A stretch of DNA of 6,812 nucleotides from Nitrososphaerales archaeon TH5895. Its GTDB lineage: Archaea; Thermoproteota; Nitrososphaeria; Nitrososphaerales; Nitrososphaeraceae. The notes below the pieces were generated by a model that did not search any database, had not been told where the DNA came from, and worked only from the letters and a program-made list of their open reading frames with translations. Location: NCBI GenBank assembly GCA_014523695.1, contig JAATVS010000287.1, positions 1-6,812 of the forward strand, written 5' to 3'. The position numbers and the translations under genes are program-made. Positions 1 to 5,728 of the stretch are shown one piece after another (within the stretch, counting starts at the first letter, position 1; every line of letters starts with the position of its first letter).

Positions 1-221
1 CCATACCTTTTTGATGAATGCCAAAGTATAAGCCGTTTATAATAAGATGAATAAGATGAGAAAAGAAATGATCAGTTAAAGAAAGATTTTGGGTATTAGA
101 TTAAGAAAGCTGCAGAGCATTATTGGAGACGAGACTAAAGAAAATACAGAATTAGCCGAGCATGAAACCGGTATACATAACGTAAAGATGCAAAGTCTGT
201 ATATAATAAAATGAGAGAAAC

Positions 222-229
222 TTTATAAA
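222..229 (+). promoter_or_regulatory. Strong archaeal TATA box without an obvious gene
   Basis: The octamer TTTATAAA is preceded by purine-rich AGAGAAAC, resembling a BRE plus TATA pair. Transcription would be expected to start near position 250, inside the hairpin at 241-260. No open frame of note follows directly, so the product could be a long leader for the gene at 419 or a small RNA. An ATG at 241 with AGGAG just upstream opens only about 22 codons and would lie upstream of the predicted start site. The TATA match is seen; its activity is inferred. Confidence 0.4.
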
Positions 230-240
230 AACAGGAGTCA

Positions 241-260
241 ATGGGAAATCGTATTCCCAT
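241..260. repeat. 7-bp inverted repeat (hairpin)
   Basis: ATGGGAA and TTCCCAT are perfect reverse complements separated by six bases. No T-run follows on the plus strand, so it does not look like a terminator. It lies where transcription from the TATA box at 222-229 would begin, so it could form a 5'-end structure or be an operator. The stem is short enough to be chance. Confidence 0.35.
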
Positions 261-362
261 CAACTCTGTCTTGATATGTCCAATGTTTAGTTTAACTCTA
301 CAATATTAGATTAAACTGTTATGACTAGAGATTTTCATCTTGCCAAATACTAGCCAAAATTG

Positions 363-370
363 TTATATAT
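363..370 (+). promoter_or_regulatory. TATA box for the 55-aa exported protein gene
   Basis: TTATATAT is centred near 366, so the predicted transcription start is near 392. That is about 27 nt before the ATG at 419 and almost exactly at another ATG at 394, which lies in a different frame. The placement bears on the start choice for the downstream gene. Confidence 0.45.
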
Positions 371-418
371 GATAAAGCCTGCTTTGCAATTCGATGATAA
401 GTCAAATATTTTGTAGCC

Positions 419-586
419 ATGGGCGTCGCAATCGTTGCGTCGGTATTGGTGACTGGACTTGCATCCACAATTTATGCACAGTCAAATATGACTGGTGGAA
501 ACATGAGTATGCCGGCTGCTGGAACCACAGGTGATGGTGGAAGCGACGACGGTGATGGAGACGGCGGGGACGGAGAAAATAACTAG
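419..586 (+). CDS. Small exported acidic Gly/Asp-rich protein, 55 aa
   Basis: A 55-codon frame encodes a hydrophobic segment (residues 1-20, ending STIYA) followed by QSN, which reads as a signal peptide cleaved between A20 and Q21. The mature part is about 35 residues: a Met/Gly/Ser stretch, then a tail of Gly and Asp ending in ENN. I recognise no family and assign no function; it should act outside the membrane. The n-region lacks a lysine or arginine, which is odd. In the same frame just upstream, after a TAA at 398-400, come codons for VKYFVA, which would supply one. An ATG at 394, where a leaderless start is predicted, is out of frame by one base. So the real start may be 394 with a one-base insertion, or 419 with an unusual n-region. 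The His/Arg-rich opposite-strand frame is its shadow. Confidence 0.6.
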   Translation: MGVAIVASVLVTGLASTIYAQSNMTGGNMSMPAAGTTGDGGSDDGDGDGGDGENN

Positions 587-608
587 AAAACATTTGTTTA
601 AATCCCCG

Positions 609-635
609 GAGACAAATCCTGTCTTTATTTTTTTG
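609..635 (+). terminator. Hairpin plus T-rich terminator
   Basis: AGACA (610-614) and TGTCT (620-624) form a 5-bp stem with a 5-nt loop, followed directly by a T-rich run to 634. Archaeal termination mainly depends on the T-run. It lies 23 nt after the stop of the small exported protein gene and is well placed to end its transcript. Confidence 0.5.
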
Positions 636-739
636 TTTGAAGTTTGTTGAAGTCGGAAATCTATTTTAGAAAAAAGAAAGATTTTCGATCAAAGCTAGAA
701 CGGCTTATATTGAATTAGTCTGCAAAGAAAGTCAAATTA

Positions 740-988
740 TTAAGATGAATCCGTAGATCCATTGATTGATTGTTCAAGAAGTGGGTTAAAAGTCTTCCAA
801 AAATCTTCATCGCTAATACTAAACGCTGGAGTGTCGCTCGTCTTTCTATCATGTGTTTCCACCCACGTCACAACTATTTTTTGTTTGTCCGAGTTTGTAG
901 AATTGGTTTGAGCTGTCACAACTATATTTTCATTGACGGCAAAACCTATTATAGCTACGGCTATGAATATAATAATGTGTTTGCTCAT
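740..988 (-). CDS. Small exported protein of unknown function, 82 aa
   Basis: From the ATG at 988 the protein starts MSKH, then a long hydrophobic segment (about residues 4-18) and VVTAQTNSTNS. This fits a signal peptide cleaved after TA, leaving a mature chain of roughly 56 residues beginning QTNSTNS. The mature part has a short beta-like stretch (KIVVTWVETHD) and an acidic, Ser-rich end with a DEDFW element. An ATG ten codons upstream (1018) would add MLSYVLNNCS, but it spoils the signal peptide and lies almost on a TATA-like box, so I prefer 988. No family is recognised. The mature N-terminus AQTN resembles the AQSN of the exported protein at 419-586, suggesting a shared export route and not common descent. 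The plus-strand frame at 770-1003 is a shadow. Confidence 0.7.
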   Translation of the reverse strand: MSKHIIIFIAVAIIGFAVNENIVVTAQTNSTNSDKQKIVVTWVETHDRKTSDTPAFSISDEDFWKTFNPLLEQSINGSTDSS

Positions 989-1019
989 GCTACAATTATT
1001 TAATACATAACTCAACATT

Positions 1020-1027
1020 CTATTTAT
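1020..1027 (-). promoter_or_regulatory. Possible TATA box for the 82-aa exported protein
   Basis: Read on the minus strand the octamer is AATAAATA, about 35 nt before the preferred ATG at 988. That gives a transcript start roughly 9 nt before the ATG. The match is weak and the region is AT-rich throughout. It overlaps the end of the broken gene at 1024-1414. Confidence 0.3.
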
Positions 1028-1414
1028 TCACTTATCAGGGAAAAGTCATAAAATTCATTACTCTTTCTATAGTAGTAGAATATTATCTTCAAATGTTCGA
1101 TTCGTATTGATGAGTTACCAACTTTGTTTTCCAAATGATCTGCTATCTCGTCGAAAATCTTGCCCAAATCATTTAATTCTATCACTGTACAAGTGTGATA
1201 GAATTAATGCATATAATGCAAAATGTAATGTATTTGTTGTATCAAAACGGTGTTACCATCCCAATCAAAATAGCTCATTAATACACCGATAGCGCATCTG
1301 CCATTATTCCCATCCGAATATTGCTCCCGAACCTGAGTGAACTTCTTTTCCGTATTCGTATAAAATTTGAGAAATAGTTAATTCTTGTTTTAGTACTTGC
1401 TGCTGCATATTCAT
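1024..1414 (-). pseudogene. Broken small gene of unknown family, about 130 codons
   Basis: From an ATG at 1414 a frame of 36 codons reads MNMQQQVLKQ... to YEYGKEVH and stops at TAA (1304-1306). The next frame carries the continuation, with REQYSDGNNGRCAIGV followed by LMSYFDWDG, then meets a TAA at 1204-1206. The same frame resumes with VIELNDLGKIFDEIADHLEN and runs to a TAA at 1024-1026. The pieces chain in order and have natural protein composition, so I read one gene with one frameshift (near 1310-1340) and one nonsense codon. The total length, 391 bases, is not a multiple of three, as expected. The CAIGVLMSYF and LNDLG...FDEIADHLE blocks look like conserved motifs of a small cytoplasmic protein, but I cannot name the family. 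The second lesion coincides with the inverted repeat at 1173-1207. Confidence 0.55.
1173..1207. repeat. Perfect 13-bp inverted repeat, 9-nt spacer
   Basis: TTAATTCTATCAC (1173-1185) is exactly reverse-complementary to GTGATAGAATTAA (1195-1207). It lies inside the broken minus-strand gene. The left arm, read on the minus strand, encodes the sensible VIEL. The right arm encodes the stretch holding the in-frame TAA, so the right arm looks like an inverted copy that damaged the gene. It could equally form a strong RNA hairpin. Confidence 0.7.
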
Positions 1415-1575
1415 ATGTTATACAATCTTTACTTATCATGCTATCTAGCGACTTATTTGTTAAGACTATGGAAACACTTCAAATCTTTCGTGTATCAATG
1501 CTGTATTGAAATAGTAGGTAACAGGCAAGTAGTGTAGCCGATAGATATGGATTGACCTGCTCCTACATGAGTGAT
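1415..1575. other. Intergenic stretch upstream of the broken gene
   Basis: I see no gene, RNA or repeat. A TAA lies directly upstream of the ATG at 1414 in its frame, and the AT-rich bases at 1420-1445 could hold that gene's former promoter, but no box is convincing. Confidence 0.4.
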
Positions 1576-1859
1576 TTAGCTCAATGCATAAATACGTATC
1601 TTGTTTGAATGAATATTTGGAGCAATCATCTTTCGTATCCTTAGATATTCTACACTTCGGAATTTTGCTACTACCTCAGGATCGACAATTGAATTGGCAT
1701 TCCAATCAGCATCTGATCCATTTATTACTGGTTGTGCATATTCAGGTACTGACTAGAATTCACTTAATATACTATGATAAACGGTCCCTTGAAGATACAA
1801 AAAGTTACTTCGCTAAAATTTTCTATTGCAGACTCTATTTCACTTTTCTTATCTACTTG
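1576..1859 (-). pseudogene. Faint coding remnants downstream of the helical repeat gene
   Basis: Two minus-strand open stretches read like protein but lack starts and lie in different frames. The first (1859 to a TAA at 1764-1766) begins QVDKKSEIESAIENFSEV and overlaps the end of the 161-aa gene by a few bases. The second follows a TAG at 1753-1755 and runs 58 codons to a TAA at 1576-1578, containing SVPEYAQPVINGSDADWN and VEYLRIRKMIAPNIHSNKI. They may be parts of one decayed gene, but I recognise no family and the open lengths are short. The plus-strand frame at 1584-1868 is probably a shadow. Confidence 0.3.
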
Positions 1860-2334
1860 CCTTTTTAGTTTTCACACGCTCTCTCGCTTTCCTTATTACT
1901 TCAGCCGTCTGAGGAGCTGCTTCTTTCATATCTTCCACCGTTTGTCTGAATGACTCAGCTGATTCGTTTGCTGCTGCAACGGTTTCATCTAATGTCTTGG
2001 CAGTATCCTTGATCATTCCCCTTTCCTTAAGATCCCTAGATATCTTTCTTATCTCTATTGTGGTATCTCTCATAGTAATAGTTGCTTCATGGACTGCTGC
2101 AACCAACTCATTAATCGCTCCGCTCTCACGTAGAGCATGTACGGTATCTCTAATACTTGCCGAGATATTTCTAATTGCGATTGCAACATTCTTTACTGAA
2201 TCTATTTTTTGTTGAATATTTGGATCCACACTTGACGTTGTGGCTGTTGTTGATGTTGCTTCGGTTGTCACACGATCTTCGGCTATATCTTTTGTGATTC
2301 CGTCGTCGTCATCATTTGAGCTCAAACTCCACAT
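1849..2334 (-). CDS. Helical repeat protein of unknown function, 161 aa
   Basis: Residues 1-37 are low-complexity: an acidic DDDD run, then many Thr, Ser and Ala. Residues 40-150 are strongly helical and amphipathic, with regularly spaced Ile, Val, Leu and Ala between charged residues, suggesting a coiled coil or helical bundle. Two repeat units about 34 residues apart can be aligned, with LRESGAI at 68-74 and LKERGMI at 102-108, each followed by a helix rich in Ala and Thr. The C-terminus is basic (RKARERVKTKKASR). There is no signal peptide and no membrane segment, so a soluble cytoplasmic protein is expected. The pattern loosely recalls methyl-accepting-chemotaxis-like or LEA-like helices, but no domain is recognised. 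The start at 2334 is supported by a TATA box at 2351-2358. Confidence 0.75.
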   Translation of the reverse strand: MWSLSSNDDDDGITKDIAEDRVTTEATSTTATTSSVDPNIQQKIDSVKNVAIAIRNISASIRDTVHALRESGAINELVAAVHEATITMRDTTIEIRKISRDLKERGMIKDTAKTLDETVAAANESAESFRQTVEDMKEAAPQTAEVIRKARERVKTKKASR

Positions 2335-2350
2335 GTATGTATGGGTTATA

Positions 2351-2358
2351 ATTTATAA
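2351..2358 (-). promoter_or_regulatory. TATA box for the 161-aa helical protein
   Basis: On the minus strand the sequence reads TTATAAAT, centred about 20 nt before the ATG at 2334. Transcription would begin at or within a few bases of the ATG, implying a leaderless mRNA, common in this group of archaea. Confidence 0.5.
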
Positions 2359-2546
2359 GTATTTTCGATTTATTGATATTTTATAAATCAGGACCGACTG
2401 TAAAAGCAGTTTGACCCAAATTTGCCAAATGAGTTAAACACAGATACACTTTATTGTGAGTGACAGATATTTTCATGTTTCTCGCATTCCGACATCTCTT
2501 ACAGTGAGATAACCTGTAGATTTCTAAAAATGATTGAAAGGAACGA

Positions 2547-2741
2547 TTACGACACCAGAATCAGTGACGCTCTAAGCTTTAGTAATTTCTCCATTGAATC
2601 AATGGCAAACATTGCCATTGTAGTTTCTTTGAGATCCATGTTATGTATTTTTTCAAGGATAGTAGTGGCCATAGGATATTTAGTCCTCAACCCTCTGATC
2701 GTTTCTTCAATCTTGTGATCACTCACTTTATCTTCTACCAA
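2547..2741 (-). CDS. Possible small protein or gene remnant, 64 aa
   Basis: The frame reads VEDKVSDHKIEETIRGLRTK, then about 40 residues with plausible helices, ending RASLILVS. The 5'-most start is a TTG at 2741. The frame stays open for eight more codons upstream to a TAG but contains no ATG or GTG there; internal ATGs would remove at least a third. Composition is natural for a charged, helical cytoplasmic protein and better than the hydrophobic frame on the opposite strand (2530-2718). It starts 5 bp from the helicase-methyltransferase reading frame on the other strand, whose first codons overlap its upstream open extension. That makes a truncated remnant as likely as a live gene. No family is recognised. 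Confidence 0.35.
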   Translation of the reverse strand: MVEDKVSDHKIEETIRGLRTKYPMATTILEKIHNMDLKETTMAMFAIDSMEKLLKLRASLILVS

Positions 2742-2746
2742 GTCTA

Positions 2747-3316
2747 ATGCAATTCTACCTTGATTATTCTACCGATGAATTATGGAAAAGCGCCTTTAGA
2801 GATAGAGAAAACACGCTTGCGGTTGTAAGAAAGGAAGGTAAAAATGGTAACAAATATCATGATAATGTGGTAGAGACATTCCTTTCTGATTATCAGGGGA
2901 TACAAAATATGGCAATCCCAAAAGGATATTCATTTCCATATTCTCCAACCCTTATGCAGTTGTATGTAGCACATAAAGTTAAGACTATTCCTTATTTTGG
3001 AAATTTCTCAAGCACAGGTGCAGGAAAGACACTCTCAGCAGTATTATCCAGTAGAGTCATAGATAGTAAAATGACAGTAATAGTCTGTCCAAATAATGTT
3101 ATAAATCAATGGGCAAAAAGTATAGTAGAGATTTTTCCTGATTCGAATGTTATAACGGGAAAAGAAGCCTTCTATGCAAAATATGACGAAACAAAATCGC
3201 AATATCTAGTTCTGAATTATGATATATTCAGTCAGGAAGATTCTCCAAATCATATATTAAATCTTGCCAGAAAGAAAAAATTGATTTTATTATCTTCGAT
3301 GAGATTCATTTTGTAA
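2747..3316 (+). CDS. N-terminal fragment of the disrupted helicase (motifs I and Ia)
   Basis: This 189-codon piece starts at the first ATG; a TGA lies upstream in the same frame at 2696-2698. Walker A is at residues 89-95 (STGAGKT, with K94 and T95 contacting phosphate and magnesium in this superfamily). The motif Ia region VIVCPNNVINQWAKSI is at about 111-126. Residues 20-60 carry a basic, charged segment. The true frame is lost at the A-run 3275-3280, after which only an aberrant tail (LILLSSMRFIL) remains before TAA. On its own the fragment lacks DEIH and the second RecA domain and should not be a working helicase. Confidence 0.6.
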   Translation: MQFYLDYSTDELWKSAFRDRENTLAVVRKEGKNGNKYHDNVVETFLSDYQGIQNMAIPKGYSFPYSPTLMQLYVAHKVKTIPYFGNFSSTGAGKTLSAVLSSRVIDSKMTVIVCPNNVINQWAKSIVEIFPDSNVITGKEAFYAKYDETKSQYLVLNYDIFSQEDSPNHILNLARKKKLILLSSMRFIL

Positions 3317-3366
3317 AGAAAAGAGATGAAGATGCAAGTCAGAGGCGTATAAATCTAGATGGTTTA

Positions 3367-3999
3367 ATGACTGCAGTTAGAAATAAAAATGAAAGAGTGA
3401 AGGTTCTTGGACTCTCAGCAACACCAGTAGTGAATAATTTGATGGAAGGAAGGTCTCTGCTAGAATTGATTACTGGAAAGATATATGATGATGTTGCAAC
3501 AAGACCAACAATCCCAAATGCTGTCACACTATATGAAAAATTATCTACTATTTCAATCAGGGAATTGCCACAATATAACATTGATCTACATACTGATCAT
3601 ATTGAAGTAGAAGCAAGTAGACCGCAAAATATTAGCATAAAGCATCTTAAAAGTAATCCGCTATCCATCGAACAGTTTTTGACAGATGCTAGGATACCAG
3701 AAATAGTAAAGCACATCGAAGGTCAGACTATTATCTATACTGAATATGTTACTGATGTGATCGAGAAATTATCAATCGCTGTGTGTAGTGCGGGATATTC
3801 ATATGCATTGTATACTGGTGCAGATCGTACAGGACTTTCAAGATTTCTAAATAAAAAGATCCAAGTTTTAATTGCTTCTCGTCCTATTTCTGTAGGAGTA
3901 AATGGGCAGCATATTTGCAACAGGCTAATTATTAACACGTTACCATGGACCAATGCCCAGTATCAACAACTTCTAGGTCGTTTAGTAAGAAAGGGTTAG
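3367..3999 (+). CDS. Middle fragment of the disrupted helicase (motifs III to VI)
   Basis: This 210-codon piece is the continuation in the next frame. Its first ATG falls after the DEIH box, which lies upstream at 3298-3309 in the same frame, so the first Met is unlikely to be a natural start. Motif III (SAT) is at residues 17-19. The second RecA-like domain follows, with IIYTEYV, the motif V-like ASRPISVGVNG, then QQLLGRLVRKG at the end, where R205 and R208 are the expected arginine-finger positions. The TAG comes exactly where the family normally continues after motif VI; downstream codons IRDVVNVYVVKASI remain sensible. Confidence 0.6.
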   Translation: MTAVRNKNERVKVLGLSATPVVNNLMEGRSLLELITGKIYDDVATRPTIPNAVTLYEKLSTISIRELPQYNIDLHTDHIEVEASRPQNISIKHLKSNPLSIEQFLTDARIPEIVKHIEGQTIIYTEYVTDVIEKLSIAVCSAGYSYALYTGADRTGLSRFLNKKIQVLIASRPISVGVNGQHICNRLIINTLPWTNAQYQQLLGRLVRKG

Positions 4000-4161
4000 A
4001 TAAGAGATGTGGTTAATGTATATGTCGTCAAGGCAAGTATAAGTGGTTATCCTTACGATCAACTGAAATGGAATAGGATTCAGTTTAAGCGTACATAAGC
4101 AGATTGTGCTGTTGATGGAAGACTGCCCGAAAAGAATCTTGTCTCACCACAGCAAGCAGCA

Positions 4162-4836
4162 ATGGAAGCAGTAAAGTGGTTAGAGAGATTGGAGAGTGGA
4201 GAAATATCAAGTATTACTCGAAGAGATCTTAACGTTGAATTAACTTCTGTACAAATAGAACAACGTATACGAAAATATGGTGATTTTACAAGACTTAACA
4301 ATCAAATAAATACTGAAAATTCAGAAACTACTCATCATAGAATGCTAAAAGATGTAAAGGAATGGGAGGAGTATCATAGGCAATATAGAGAAGCACGTAA
4401 GACTTGGAGTATCATTCCATATGAAGTAATAATCAAAAGAATCAAGGAGTTGTCCCCTAGACTACAAGTAGGGGACTTTGGATGTGGAAAGGCTAAAATC
4501 GTAGAAGCTATTGGAGAAAATAGAGTAAATAGCTTTGACCATGTTGCAATAAATGACAAAGTTACAGCAGGTGATATGAAATTAGTTCCTCTTCCCGATG
4601 AAGCATTAGATGTAGCCGTTTTCTCCTTGTCGCTAATGGGTAAAAACTGGCGGGATTATATTAAAGAAGCGAAGAGATGTCTTGCAACTAATGGTTATTT
4701 GCTTATTGCAGAAACTATAAAGTCAATGAAAGGAAGATTGTCTAAACTCCGTGATATAATAAAAGAGCAAGGATTCGAAATATATGAAGATGAAGAGAGA
4801 GGAGACTTTACATTTATTGAAGCAAGAGAACTTTGA
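4162..4836 (+). CDS. Rrp8-like SAM methyltransferase fragment, 224 aa
   Basis: This is the C-terminal part of the helicase fusion, open from its first ATG and continuous with 21 further codons back to the TAA at 4096. Residues 1-95 form the charged linker (RDLNVELTSVQIEQRIRKYG, then HHRMLKDVKEWEEYHRQYRE). The methyltransferase core begins about residue 100. GDFGCG at 104-109 is SAM-binding motif I, NSFDHVAI follows at 123-130, and GDMKLVPLPDEALDV at 137-151. FSLSLMGKNW (154-163) is the hallmark motif of the Rrp8 family, then a strand LLIAET and a final GFEIYEDE...FTFIEA strand pair. Rrp8 proteins methylate rRNA adenosine in eukaryotes; here the substrate is unknown. The domain looks complete, so it could work alone if an internal promoter or reinitiation exists, but no clear TATA box is visible. 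Confidence 0.65.
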   Translation: MEAVKWLERLESGEISSITRRDLNVELTSVQIEQRIRKYGDFTRLNNQINTENSETTHHRMLKDVKEWEEYHRQYREARKTWSIIPYEVIIKRIKELSPRLQVGDFGCGKAKIVEAIGENRVNSFDHVAINDKVTAGDMKLVPLPDEALDVAVFSLSLMGKNWRDYIKEAKRCLATNGYLLIAETIKSMKGRLSKLRDIIKEQGFEIYEDEERGDFTFIEAREL

Positions 4837-4848
4837 TTTGTTTGTTTG
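4837..4848 (+). terminator. T-rich run after the methyltransferase stop
   Basis: Directly after the TGA, three T3 groups separated by G form a T-rich stretch on the plus strand. It lies in the 72-nt gap between two convergent units, where termination is expected. There is no strong hairpin. Confidence 0.3.
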
Positions 4849-4908
4849 GAATAAATCCTGGTTACTCCAAAATGGGAGACTGGTTCCTGATTAATCCCGT
4901 AGATTTTT

Positions 4909-5462
4909 TCACATTTGATTCTTAAACCAGTCAAGTGTAAGCTGTCCAACCATCTCTATAGAACCGGGTTCATCAAATAAATGACCTGCTCTGGGAATCA
5001 TTATTAACTTCTTTCCTCTTGCATTTTTAAGCTCTTTCAAGGCCTTCTTATTCAAATCTATCACAACTTTCGAATCTTTGTCACCCATAATCAAAATTGT
5101 TGCTGCATTAATAGCTCTAAGCGAATCTTTGGATGCTAAATCAGGTCGGCCTCCTCGAGACACTATAGCTAATATATGGTTACGAAGCTCAGTTGCAGCT
5201 GCAGCTTCAATTGCCGCAGCTGTTCCAGTACTTGCACCAAAATACCCTATCTTGAAATGCTGTGTCTGTTTATTTGTTTTTACCCATTCAGTAATTATAA
5301 CAAGACGTTTAGCAAGGAACTTTATATTAAATTTGTTTAAGATGATTCCGGGAATTTTGTCGTTAAGTTTTTGAGCTTTAACGTCAGCATCTTGCTCTTC
5401 TCGTGTAAGTCTATAATAAGGGTAGCAAATCTAGTGTTGTTAAGTATCCTTCCAACTAGTGT
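4909..5462 (-). pseudogene. Dienelactone-hydrolase-type alpha/beta hydrolase, truncated
   Basis: The minus strand is open for 173 codons from 5430 to a TAA at 4909. It encodes the C-terminal two thirds of an alpha/beta hydrolase: nucleophile elbow GASTG (Ser at about residue 67), then VSRGGRPDLAS, the acid in MGDKDSKV, and the catalytic histidine in RAGHLFDEPG, ending LDWFKNQM. All three catalytic residues are present. There is no ATG; the first usable codon is a GTG at 5163, after the nucleophile. Upstream, another frame continues the family sequence (LVGRILNN, then FATLIIDL, 5462-5409). So a frameshift near 5406-5410 plus a TAG at 5463-5465 break the gene. Beyond 5465 only doubtful traces of the N-terminus remain. 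The enzyme would hydrolyse small esters or lactones in the cytoplasm; the substrate is unknown. It is convergent with the helicase fusion. Confidence 0.75.
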
Positions 5463-5465
5463 CTA

Positions 5466-5728
5466 GAGAGATTTCATGAACTAATGACAGAATAAATTTA
5501 ATGGAGAATACAATACTAAGGAACTAAATCAATAGAACTTGATCGCATCGATAAATAACTGAACCAGGTCTCATGTTGGATATTGAAATACGGGTAATAA
5601 ACATAACGAAATTTGGTGTAATAGATTAATGAGTATAGTTATGGAGGATTGGAGGGCAAATAACACTGCATCGAATGACAGTTATCTGAATTGAGATGTC
5701 AGTGGTTTTTATTATTTTTCCCTTTTAG
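5466..5728. other. Decayed stretch with a T-rich tract
   Basis: On the minus strand, 5466-5560 probably holds the worn N-terminus of the hydrolase, but no frame is open for long. On the plus strand, ATG at 5629 opens 21 codons (MSIVMEDWRANNTASNDSYL and N) to TGA at 5694, with an AT-rich TATA-like patch near 5595-5606 at the right distance for a leaderless start. I regard this as an unproven tiny frame. A T-rich plus-strand tract follows at 5706-5726 and could end any transcript arriving from the left. Confidence 0.35.
5706..5726 (+). terminator. T-rich termination tract
   Basis: Runs of 5, 2, 5 and 4 T residues fall within 21 bases on the plus strand, typical of archaeal intrinsic termination. 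No gene with good support lies just upstream on this strand, so its purpose is unclear. Confidence 0.3.

Larger units (their letters stand above)
1..418. other. Gene-poor leader region
   Basis: I see no firm gene here. On the plus strand a 7-codon ATG reading frame at 56-79 ends in TAA and is followed, in the same frame, by about 41 open codons up to a TGA near 211. The translated residues are charged and protein-like, so this may be a worn coding remnant, but I recognise no family. The stretch also holds a TATA-like box at 222-229, a short hairpin at 241-260, and the promoter of the small exported protein at 363-370. No tRNA, rRNA or CRISPR structure is visible. Confidence 0.5.
2747..4836 (+). 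pseudogene. SF2 helicase fused to Rrp8-like methyltransferase, disrupted
   Basis: Read across three lesions, this locus encodes about 696 residues with a complete set of superfamily 2 helicase motifs followed by a class I methyltransferase of the Rrp8 type. In order: motif I STGAGKT, a CPNNVINQW motif Ia region, DEIH box (3298-3309), LGLSATP motif III, IIYTEY, a motif V-like ASRPISVGVNG, and GRLVR motif VI. A linker and the SAM-binding domain follow. Such a protein should use ATP to move on or remodel nucleic acid and methylate RNA, DNA or protein; the target cannot be read. Lesions: a one-base loss in the A-run at 3275-3280 just before DEIH, a TAG at 3997-3999 directly after motif VI (probably from CAG) and a TAA at 4096-4098. 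Everything else stays in frame. The length, 2090, is one base short of a multiple of three. The N-terminus starts abruptly and may be truncated. Confidence 0.8.

Noticed and set aside
402..593. 63-codon minus-strand frame rich in His and Arg
   Set aside because: It is the antisense of the Gly/Asp-rich exported protein; His/Arg runs arise from the complement of GGT/GAT-type codons.
1107..1292. 61-codon plus-strand frame
   Set aside because: It overlaps the better-supported broken minus-strand gene, has cysteine-rich unlikely composition and no promoter.
3274..3280. Canonical -1 ribosomal frameshift heptamer
   Set aside because: The in-frame heptamer is G AAA AAA, which does not allow clean re-pairing of the first codon, and two downstream stops make programmed recoding unlikely.
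5078..5374. 98-codon plus-strand hydrophobic frame resembling a membrane protein
   Set aside because: It is exactly antisense to the hydrolase segment with the catalytic motifs; the hydrophobicity is a complement artefact.
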